Positions 1 through 9,475 of a DNA stretch of 25,326 nt are shown here, piece by piece. This stretch comes from Klebsormidium nitens (Eukaryota > Streptophyta > Klebsormidiophyceae > Klebsormidiales > Klebsormidiaceae). A program made the position numbers and the translations under genes. The stretch lies in assembly GCA_000708835.1 (NCBI GenBank), contig DF237554.1, forward strand, positions 1 to 25,326, in the 5' to 3' direction. The notes below the pieces were generated by a model. That model had not been told where the DNA came from, did no database searches, and was given only the letters and a program-made list of their open reading frames with translations. How positions within the stretch are numbered: the stretch's first letter is position 1; each line of letters begins with the position of its first letter.

Positions 1-456
1 CGTATATCTACTATCAATTCTCGTTATAGCTGAGAATTCGAAATTTTCATCGTTCACTGACAATTGAGATTCTGGAACTTGAAGTTCAAAGCACTTGGAA
101 AGCGCCAATTTCTGGAAGGAGGACCAGAGAGCAATTTGGTGAAATGGAGAAGGACGAAGGGGTACCGAAGGGATAACGCAGGGTAGCATTTTGATCTAGC
201 CGTGCTCTGCCCTGTAGAAGATTGCAGGCTGATCGAAAATTGGCATTTGCTGTTTTCTGGAGGACAACATTGAAGAATTGAACATTAGCAAACCTTGCTG
301 TGGCTCGCTAGAATAAAATTCTAGAAGCATCTGGTATGGAACCAAAGGAGGGTACAAACACAATTCTGCTATGCCGCCATACAGACTTTGCTTGAGGGTG
401 GAAGAACTCCAATCTGGTTGGACTGTGTGAAAGTCGATTGCAACCCATGTGTAGCC
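1..456. other. Upstream flank of the EamA transporter gene
   Basis: No gene could be supported here. The reading frame of the first transporter exon is closed by an in-frame TAG at 322-324, and no in-frame ATG occurs before 457. ATGs in other frames (for example at 371) could be short upstream ORFs if the transcript begins this far left. No TATA box or other promoter element stood out. Confidence 0.4.
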
Positions 457-3400
457 ATGGCCACCTCCTTGGGAGCGCTGAAGGCTTGGGAGGGCAGTTT
501 GCAAGGGGTTGCTTGGCAAAGAGAAGGGGCAAGGCAGGGGGAATCAGAAGACAGGAGGTTGCGCAGAACGCTGCAAAGACCAGGATTTGCTCGCTGCTTT
601 GTCATTGGAGACTGCAATTTTCAGACGCAATGTCTGCATACCAGACGTGATAAACTTTATGGAGGGCAATTGAGGCACAGAAGCACGGGTCGTGCCCAGA
701 AGATACGGTCATCAAGACTGAAAACTACTGTTGCCTCAGCATTTCTCCAGCATGAGCACAAAAAACCTCAGGTCAGCAACTTCCCAGAGTTTTCTTCTTC
801 TCTTTCAGAGTAGTACTTGGTGGTCCGAATGTGGACATCAGGTCCTGTTTCGTCATCAGTTCCTAAGGTTTCATTGAATACGTGTTGCAAGCATCAACAA
901 GCAACATTTCCTACTACCTTTGGAATAAGTGCCTCCATATTGTTGAACTCAAGACAGGTCTCTCAGATACTCATTCTAGGACTGCTGATCACTGGATCAC
1001 ATGCTGCAGCTTGCTCTGCGTCTCTGCAGCTCATGATCAGGCTTGCGCGTCTGTATCTGCAAGTCATTGATGACAGTGTGAGCATGTATTCCTAGATATA
1101 ATGAGAGATTCTTGGCTCTCATAAGGTCCTTCGTTGAACCTTTCCAGACACAGCAACCTTCCCAACCCCAGCGATTCCTTCAGCACTTCAAAGCCCTTTT
1201 AGCCCTCACTCCCCAGCGCAAGTCAATCGTGCTGCTCAACGTCCTCGCCTTCATTGATGGAGCAACTGCAGGTAAGCTGTCCCTTCATGTATGTACAGGT
1301 GAAGCTTCTCTGCATTGGCACACTTCAGAATTGCAAGCACATCTTGTCGAATGCTGAGAAGCTGCAGGCTGTAGAAAGATTCCAGGGTCCCATTTCCAAA
1401 AGTGTTTGCATACTGGTTGGGGTAACAAAATCCCAGAGTCACTCGAGTCACGCTTATCCCACCTCCTCAAATTTTTGGTGTCTCGGACAATTGTAAGCCA
1501 GTCAGGGTTGTAGGAAGGAAGTTCATAACGATGTATGGACGGTTGGTGAAAGTCTACAGTTTGCTCTCAACGGATGGCTTGTTCCAGAAGTGGACGATTC
1601 TTCTCCAAAAAGACTCTACAACCAGTTGAGGCCTTAACATTTTGTCTATCTGCAGTGGTCATCAAGGCAACGGAGCTAAACACCGGGTCCGAAGAAGCCC
1701 CCGCCGCAGGGACCAGCCTCATGTTCTTCGTCCGGGTCATGGTCGGCCTCCTTGCGTTCGCCCCCGCCCTTACACACCGCTTCAACACAGAGGCAGCAGC
1801 AGCCGCCAGCTCCTCTGCAGAATTGCTGACATCACCGCTGTCGTCTGCGCCGGCCCTTTCACCAGGTTCAGCAACCGGGGGGCTGGGATTGCCCATGGTG
1901 GAAACCCCCCAGAACGTTGTCGGAGCAGTAGCCAACAGCAGGGGAGTAGCAGGTACTTTGAAAGAAGTGAGAGAGGAAACGGCGGGTGCTTGGGAGACGC
2001 TCTATTGGCCGGGGATGCTCTCGGGCGTGTTTATGTTCCTGGGAGATGCAGGGCAGGCTCTGGGATTGGAAACGAGCACCGCAGACCACGCCGCGGTGTT
2101 GCTGACAGGCTCGGTAAGTGTCCTTCACGAACAAGATCTCTGAAAACAAGAGCTGTAAGCGAGTGCCAACAGCTCTTGATGTTTATTGGGAAGAAAGTGT
2201 TCTCTGTGGCACCCGCAATCCTTTTGTGAATGATCAATCCCCATGCCATGGTAGTTTGCATTTTCACTGACGTTCTCGCATTTCCCCTCAAGTCTTTCAC
2301 TGACGTTTTTGCATTTCCCCTCAGGTCATTCTCGTTCCTTTTCTGGAGGCGTTCAGCGGGCGCAAGATCGGTGCGCCCGTCTGGCTGTCAGCGCTGCTCG
2401 CGACCGCAGGTATACGCCAACTCGTCCCTGTCACTCTCGTTCTTCGTTCGCGTGTTTGAGAATCACATCGGGAGTTGTGTTCGGGTTTCTGCGCCGCCCT
2501 CTCATGAAAGATCTGGAAGAGTATCTGAGCGTCTGCCTGGAGAAGGTGAAAGGATTTGGTAGTGGGCCGACATGGATTGAGTCATTACACGGTTTCCAAA
2601 GGCCGTCCAGTAACGAACTCTTTGCTTTCTGCTCTGTAAAGTCTCCGCTGCTGTACGTTGTAATATACAGCTTTTGCAGAGCGTCCACTCCGCTCGTTTT
2701 GACCCCCGCGCTTGCCTTTTGCTCAAAGTCACCCATGCGTTGGTCGCTGAGTAGATCGTCCTTGACTTCCCCTTCTACTGGGCGGAACCGTTCATCAACC
2801 TTCCCCCCCTGACAGATTGCTCTTGCCCTGCAGGCATGCTTTTGCTCGAGCAAGGGTCCGACATAGCCACTACCGTTAGCGAGGTCCCCTGGCACTATGC
2901 CCCCACCCACATCCTCCAATCCATACCAATAGGCGATTGCTGGTGTCTCACCAGCAGCATAGCATTTGCGGTGAGGCATTATCATCGTCCCGCTTTGAGT
3001 TGTGTGTTTTTCTGGCCACCGAATCGGAAGAAAGTCGCGTTCCTGTCGGCAGTCGGCTGGAACCAGATTGGCGAATCAGCGAAAGGCTATTTGCGTCTGA
3101 GAATGACTGGACGGCTTCTTGCACGGCTTCTTGCAGCGGGAGTCACTTTTCTGCAGGTCGTAGACAGACGTATAAAGGCTGACCAAGCTCGTTGCGCTGG
3201 AGAGCTCCGCCCTCTGGATTTCCTCTGCCCGTTGTCGTCATGTCAGGATTCCTGTGGCTGCTGTTTGGGGGTCCTCTAGGTCTAGTTAATATTGAACCCT
3301 GTTAACCGATAGATTAACCAAGAACGGAGGATTCCGGACATGGGTTGCCTGTGCGTCTTACTAAGAGCGACCTGAGTTGCGGACCCGTAGAGTTTTCTTC

Positions 3401-5270
3401 CCGCATCCTCCTGACCATCCGAGCGATTGTGGGAGTGGATTTTCGGGCATCTGGTCGCCGAGGAAACGTGTCTTCCGACGCTGTTTTCGACATGCTTTGT
3501 CTTAGCGCTACCCTCGAATCCGTTTTGCTGACCTCACGCTGATTGCCCGCAGCTGTACATGGTTCTTTCTGAAGAGCAGTGCGTGCGGACAGACCCCCTG
3601 AAGCTGGCCGCCGTCCAGCTGGCAACCACCGTCGTGCTGTCAGCACTCTGGGAAGCGTGAGTGTTCCAATCACTTTCGCTTTTTTATCCGTTTCTGGTCG
3701 AATGCGACGGTTTTGTTTGGGGCTTGAAGACAGCTCTGAAGACGTTGCATGATTCAGGGGCGCAAAGTCTGCCCGATGCTCGGAGCACCCTTCACGAAAG
3801 GCGAAGCACAAGGGACCGTTGTCGGGCCACCGTTGAGCTTTGAGCTCATCGGGCAAGGAGTCCATTCTTTGGTTTCTATCTTCTAGCTCCTCTTGTACAT
3901 CCCCTCCATCTACTTCAAGAGAGCCCATCTGCTGACCTTTGAGCTTCTAAGACCACCGTTTGGCAAATGCTTAGGAGTTTTACCGCATTTGCTTATCCTC
4001 AGATTTGACGTATGCAGCTGGGACCTGCACCATAATGGCGGAGGCGCAGGTGGCGCGCTGCTGTTGCGACACCTGGCAGCCATGCCGTGGGCTGCTGTCC
4101 TCTTCGTGGGCATCATCGGAACAGGTCAGCAATCGTAAAGTGCACTATAACTATCTGAGTCCTCGCTTTTCCGGAGCACTGAATTGCGAAGCTTCCTTGG
4201 CAGTCCCCTTTTTTACAGAACCCTTTCCTGCTTATCTATCTCGTTTGCGACCTTTTCTGGTGACGTCTCTCTTGACGAAAAGTGTAGGCTTCCGGTATGA
4301 GCACAGAGGTCTTCGCACGGACATGACCTTTCCTGTTCTTTGGCTAGGCTCTGCTTGTATCCAGCAGCGACTTACAACACAGAAAGGGTTATTCTGAGTA
4401 GCACGTAATACGTCGTAGCATTCCTTTCAGCGGTCTGTTTCACTTGAAGCGCTCTTGAGAACCCGTGTCAGCAATCTCGCTCTCCCGGGTTCGCTTAGAC
4501 AGCAAGCTTTTCAACTGATGCCTCCCGTTGGAACAAGTCAGCCTTCTTTCGTGGGACTATCAGTTAGCAAGAAGACAAAGGAAGCGAGCGTTGCACTTTT
4601 TAGAAGCGTTTCAAGGAAGCTTGGCAGCGAGAGTCGTCGCCGATCGCGAGGCGATCGCTGCGATCACGGTCGCCGCAGAAGTCCTTATCTGAAGTAGAAA
4701 AAGCGACCATGAAAGTTGTTGACGTGCTTTCGGGTCGCCTTCCTAATCAAGCCTTCCAAAAAAAGTTTGTTCCTCCAACGTATCCAGCTCTCCTGAAAGC
4801 AATTGATATCCACAGGACTCGCGTCGTGGATGGAGCTGGCGGCGCTCCAAACCGTCAACTCGACCACAGCCACCTTGGTGTACACTACCGGCCCCTTGTG
4901 GAGCGCAATTCTCGCGTATTTCGCGCTGGGGGAGACCATGGATGCCGTCTCATGCGGAGGCGCCGCCCTGATACTACTCGCAAGCATAGGTACCCAGGTC
5001 TTCGCGCCGCCGAAAACGCTTCGAACGGGACGGGCCTTGGCGCACCCGTTAGGAACCACAGTGGAGACTAGCAAAGATAGTCAAAGCGAGGCTGGTAGAG
5101 TAGCGGTCAGAAATGAGGAGCAACCCGTAACGAGCACGCCGGTAGACAGTTTCGTAGAGCTTGTCCATAAGGTAGCGGAAACGCGAAGTAGCCGGTGGGC
5201 GCCCAATTTGAAGTTACTTCCGATCAGGGCGATCGTGAGAGGCCGCGGATCATCAGCAGGAAAGAAATAG
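457..5270 (+). CDS. EamA/DMT-family transporter, probably plastid-targeted (8 exons)
   Basis: Multipass membrane protein of the drug/metabolite transporter superfamily; the substrate cannot be read from sequence. Exons: 457-771, 1148-1271, 1656-2113, 2325-2409, 2834-2970, 3553-3656, 4003-4124 and 4816-5270. All junctions are GT-AG and phase-consistent, giving 599 aa. Exon 1 encodes a basic, Arg/Ser-rich leader resembling a chloroplast transit peptide; its ATG sits in the strong context gccATGGCC and is the first in-frame ATG after a stop. Hydrophobic segments follow, from SIVLLNVLAFIDGATAVVIK (residues 131-150) onward, including LMFFVRVMVGLLAF, GMLSGVFMFLGDAGQALG, WLSALLATAGMLLL, LKLAAVQLATTVVLSALW, MPWAAVLFVGIIGTG and YTTGPLWSAILAYFALGE. 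The last is typical of the second EamA repeat. About 75 residues rich in Ala, Ser, Pro and Gly separate the second and third segments, and a hydrophilic tail of about 80 residues ends the protein. Exon 1 is the least certain part; exons 2-8 are firm. Confidence 0.82.
2262..2327 (+). repeat. 33-bp tandem duplication spanning an intron acceptor
   Basis: Two adjacent copies, 2262-2294 and 2295-2327, differ at about three positions. Both begin TTTCACTGACGTT and contain GCATTTCCCCTCA. The second copy holds the acceptor (CTCAG) of transporter exon 4 and the first three coding bases. The first copy has CTCAAG at the same place, so it still carries a pyrimidine tract and an AG. Confidence 0.85.
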
Positions 5271-6257
5271 TGCCACGACTTCGGAAGTTCTTTCGCAGAT
5301 AGAAAGGCGTTAGGCATAACCCTTTTTGTTGGATACACAAGCAAGCACAATGCAGCCGCAAAGAGTTGTGGTTCAGAATAATGTACCATGGGACGAGAGG
5401 GCTAGATTGAGAATTGGTCATCATGTAGATGTAACATGGAGGAGTTTGTAATTGCTCAACCTCTTAATCAGGGCCTGCATCGCATACTAGCCTTGTCTCA
5501 ACGTACCTTCAAACCTCTTCAGAAGTACGGTAATCACTTCAATGTGCAGCTTACACAAGCAGTTGCAGGCCGCACTGAGCACTGCACGCGCTGATGCGTG
5601 GTGCATTCAAGAGCCTGCACGTGCTTAGGCTTCAACTTGACCACTCTGCTGATTTGACACTGCCGGGTGGCCCTTGATGTGCACGTTGATGGGCCCCCCG
5701 CGTGCTAGCATATCATAACACTGCTTGCCCGGGCTGATCATGGCATTTCCCGTCAAAGGTTCTCGGCGCACCATGTCAAACCCTCACTGTCATGGCCTGC
5801 GCTGCCGCCGCGAGCGCGCTGGCAAGCAATCCCCGACCCAACTTGGGAAAGGAATGTCAATCAGTGTGACTACTAGGCATGCAGGCTGCGTATATCTATA
5901 GATATTCCGGTCCTGATATGAATGGTGATGCTACTTTTCAAGTCCGATTCTCTGGACGGTCCAGAGAATCGTGGTCAGGTTGCATATAACGGATCTTTAA
6001 TTCCTATATAATCTAAACGGGCTGATTTACTAGATCAGATTAGGGATTTGCATGGGCAAGAATGAGTTTACATGAGAAAATCAGTAACATATAGGTAACG
6101 GGCATGAATGGCGCTGAAGACGACTACAAGACCCCTTCGATGTTGGACTCTCTCGTTTAAATACCTGCGGGCAGAGCTGTTTCTACACTCCTATACTAAC
6201 ACTGACGTACCGTCAGAACCGTTGGCCGTCTGCATCTATCGGCCTTTAGAAGACATG
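5271..6257. other. Intergenic region between convergent genes
   Basis: This stretch of about 1 kb separates the 3' ends of the + strand transporter and the - strand DUF4419 gene. No ORF here looks coding. It should hold both 3' UTRs, but I saw no clear AATAAA for either. Its only notable structure is the perfect palindrome at 5946-5970. Confidence 0.5.
5946..5970. repeat. Perfect 25-bp palindrome with 12-bp arms
   Basis: GATTCTCTGGAC at 5946-5957 is followed by one central G at 5958 and its exact reverse complement GTCCAGAGAATC at 5959-5970. The arms are perfect. It lies downstream of both convergent genes and could form a short hairpin in either transcript. It has no T-run, as expected outside bacteria. 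Confidence 0.9.
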
Positions 6258-8487
6258 TTATGCAACCTGATCTTCTCTAATATCGACTTCTTGTAAGTAG
6301 GCTTCATCGAAATACCAAGGAGGTTCCTCCTTAGCCTTCTTTTTCCGAGCCATCCTATGTAGGGCGCCACCCCCCCGTCCTCCGTCACCCGCGCACCGAA
6401 GCTCCCGGCCACAAGCTCGTTGTCCGACAGGCCGTCTGTGTCTAAGATCTGAAACGGACAAACAGCCATCCCGCTTGGTATTTCCCGGCGGCCATCCCCC
6501 GCTCAAAGTCCGTTGGATCGCCTTCTGCAGTGTACGGAAAGAAGGCGCTGAACCAGCCGTCGTAGTACCTCCTCGGCCCCCCCGATCCGTACGACTCTCT
6601 CCCTGTCAGAACGCGGCTCCACCAGTCTTGGTCCACGTTCCCCGAGTACGTATCGATGAGCTTTTCGAGCACCGGTTCCAGATCGTCCAGCCACCTGTCC
6701 AGGCCGATCTCAAGCGCGCGCAGGGCACGTGCCTTGGCCAATAGCCTATGCCAGTCCTCAAGGGATCCTTGGAGCTTGACCGCAGGGATGCCGCAAGTTA
6801 TGTCTAGGATGTACTCGAAGTAGTGCTTCATTGTGTCCATGAGCACCACCTGACTGGCCGTCTTCGAGATGTCGTCAGTCGTCGAGAAGTCGTTCACGAG
6901 GAGCTGACACGTGTCCCCTTTCACGCGCTCATTCAGTTGGTCGACGATCAGCTGGACGCATCTCGGCCATTTGAGGAGACGGGAGTCACCTGGCAGAGGC
7001 ATAAGAGTAATCAAGCAAGCTCGAGTGAACGGCTGCACACTGACTCTGCAATTGTCATTCCTGACGACATTGCTTGTTCTCGCTTGCAAGAAGGGAAGAA
7101 GGGGACAACAAATTAACGAAGGCATGAATGAAATTTGAAATTTGCGGTTGGAGACAGCGTTACTGGTTTTTGGCTGTCTCTCAAAGATCGGAACGGGACC
7201 TGTTCTCGTGATACTATGAGTGTATCATCAGCGGATGTAGATGAAGTGGTCGAAAGATTCATCTACCAGTTCAAGCTTCGCTTCAGATCAGAGTACTTCG
7301 GCAGTGGCGTAAACAATCAGGAAACTCTATTCAGAACTTATCTGTCTTGGAAGAACTATCCGCCTGCCTTTCTTTGTCTCTTCTTATGGTCGCCGACGAA
7401 TCAGCAATCATGAACAATTGGGCACATTGAATCCAGAACTCAATCATTTAAGTTGCATTTTCATTGGTGTCTTCGATTAAGAATTCACTGACCATGGGGA
7501 ATGGACCTCACCTGTCAAGGATTGTGTTGCATCCACTTTGATTGTCTCCTTCCCATCGTGGTCGACAAAGACCTTGCGGTACTTCTCAGCGTTGTCCTTG
7601 TAAGAAAGATGCGCGCTGACGCCCTGCATGATGGTCGACCAGATTAGCTTCTAATATGATTATAGCAATCCATCAGCATTCTTTTCACACCCTTCCAGGA
7701 CGTTATGTGCAGTCCAAGAATGTTGTCAAAGCTCAAATCTGTGAAAATAGAGACGATTGCATCTTGAGCCGGGAACTTAGAGACAGAACTGAAACTCTTT
7801 TGAGCTCGTGCCTTGCATCAAAAACATATCGTTTAATAAGACTCCCACCTGCGCAATCGCCAGCATGATGTCATCCGGCCTTAGATGTAGGTTGTGGTGA
7901 CCGGAGTACGCGGTCTCAATTGCCTGGAAGAGTCCACTTCTCGAAACTCCAGTGCTGCTCAGACTGAATCCATCAGTGCAGTCAAATATGTCCTCCCGAG
8001 GCCACTCATTATCCTGCATAACCTTCTGAAGCACTGGCAGCACAGGCAGCTCTCTTTCTGTCTCGGACTCCTCAGGGGCTTTGACAGCGTTCAGAACTTT
8101 GCGCTTGATCTGCGGAGCCAGAACCTGCACGCTGCTTTGAGAAGGTAGACCCTTCCCTGCTTCTGCAACAATTGCTGACAAAAGACGAGCCGGCTGGTTG
8201 TTTTGATTGACGTCACGCCTTGCAATGTTGCTGGAGAGCACATGCTGGTAAGATTTTCTGCCACTCGAATGCAGGGTCTGCTGTAAGGAAGGAGAAAGTT
8301 GCGTGACTTTAGCCATTGCAAACGTCCGTCCATGTTGATTTTGGCGTGGTATCAAAGCTGCTCCTGCTAGCCCTGAAGATGCTAGGACGCGGGGCGAGAC
8401 GACTGCAAGCGCCATTGCAAGAGGAAAACGTTGCGATTGCAATCTGGGTAGAGCTTGAACAAAACGTCTGACTGAGGACGCCGCCAT
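6258..8487 (-). pseudogene. DUF4419 protein, left tandem copy, 3' end disrupted by frameshifts
   Basis: DUF4419 (Pfam family of unknown function). Exons: 8487-7849, 7623-7512, and 6989 down to the first stop at 6442, giving 432 aa as read. The N terminus (MAASSVRRFVQALPRLQSQR) is Arg-rich and acid-poor, like an organellar leader. Conserved blocks are HLRPDDIMLAIAQ, EKYRKVFVDHDGKE, NDFSTTDDISKTASQVVLMD, CGIPAVKLQGSLEDWH and VLEKLIDTYSGNVDQDW. The right paralogue continues with a further conserved block (ELVAGSFGARVTEDGGVAPY). Here that block is in a second frame, and the last 30 or so residues (ending at TAA 6258-6260) are in a third. Two indels, between 6476 and about 6512 and near 6346, therefore separate the frames. 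The gene may be decaying, may end naturally at 6442, or the assembly may be wrong; the upstream 90 percent looks intact. The ATG at 8487 is in good context (tcATGGCGG). Confidence 0.8.
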
Positions 8488-9475
8488 GACTCTGAGTCAT
8501 GAGGTTTCAGTTGGTAGAAAGTTTTGCACATGCAATCAAAACGTAACATAGGCGCTGAACGCGGCGCCGCGCGGCGCGATTCTTGATGCTGAAGCTGAGG
8601 GTTTGGAGGGATCGTTGGAACGTAACGGAACTTGCGTGCGCGTGCGGCCGTCGCGCAGGTCCTCGCTCGGCATAAGTAATATGAAACGTCGACGATCGGT
8701 CATCATGACGTACGGCGGCTGCGCAGCGACAGCAGATTCTGCTGTATACTTTTAAGATAGCGCCTGATGTTGTGCTTACCACAGTCATACTTCCCTGACA
8801 CAGAGAAGCTTGATACTCTCTTCGTTTTGGATAAGGTGCACCTGTTGCGCCACCTCAAGCCTAGTATAGATGCGCGGCAGGTGCTGCAACTTGCAAATCA
8901 GACTTCAAACCTCACCCGAGAATGTGCACCAGGCACCATTTGTGCACGCCTCCGTTTGCCACAAGCTGTTCACACATGCATCTGCTCCTTGACGGAACAG
9001 TTGGGTCTTTGAATGCAAGGATCCGGCCGTCTGCAAGCTTGGTGCACTCAAAGAAGAATACTTGGATCAACACCAAGGTTCAGAAAAAACTAATTGTCGT
9101 TACTGCACAGCAACGTACGTCACTTTGAAAAGATACGAAACGCGAAACTAAGTTTTTGAATCCAAATATGCGCATCGGCGCATTGAAAACACGGTTTCTG
9201 GGGACGCACGTAACTGCATAAAACCACTTTGTGACATTTTCCATGCTGTATGATAGAGGGCCAGTGACGCCTGGGATGGTCAAAACATTCATCCGCAAAT
9301 GGACACACTCCAAGGAAGCTCGGACATTTCTATTCTTGCTCTTCGGCGGCAGAGCAGCTGACGTTCCTACCGATCGGCCGTCTACAATCAGCGTTCAAAA
9401 TATGTATCTGGTTGGCCTTCTGCAAGTATTATCAGCATACATAACAATATCCAGTCGAATCTGGTTTACTTGTAA
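8488..9475. other. Intergenic spacer between the two DUF4419 genes
   Basis: This is the 5' flank of the left DUF4419 gene and the 3' flank of the right one. A very GC-rich patch lies about 75-90 bp upstream of the left ATG (around 8560-8580, GCGGCGCCGCGC) and could mark a core promoter. No coding sequence is supported, and I saw no extended similarity to the sequence upstream of the right copy. Confidence 0.4.

Noticed and set aside
1642-2229. 195-codon + strand ORF in another frame over transporter exon 3
   Set aside because: It is Arg/Gly/Cys-rich and not protein-like, whereas the overlapping frame gives clear membrane segments and correct phase.
2431-2985. 184-codon ORF on the - strand
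   Set aside because: It is antisense to transporter exon 5 and the intron before it, with no family resemblance.
3314-3928. 204-codon ORF on the - strand
   Set aside because: It lies antisense to transporter exon 6 and two introns, has no recognisable domain, and its composition is uneven and arginine-rich. The + strand exon in the same place fits the transporter by splice site, phase and hydrophobicity.
4643-4660. Short inverted repeat CGATCGC-GAG-GCGATCG in a transporter intron
   Set aside because: Arms of seven bases in GC-rich sequence are expected by chance.
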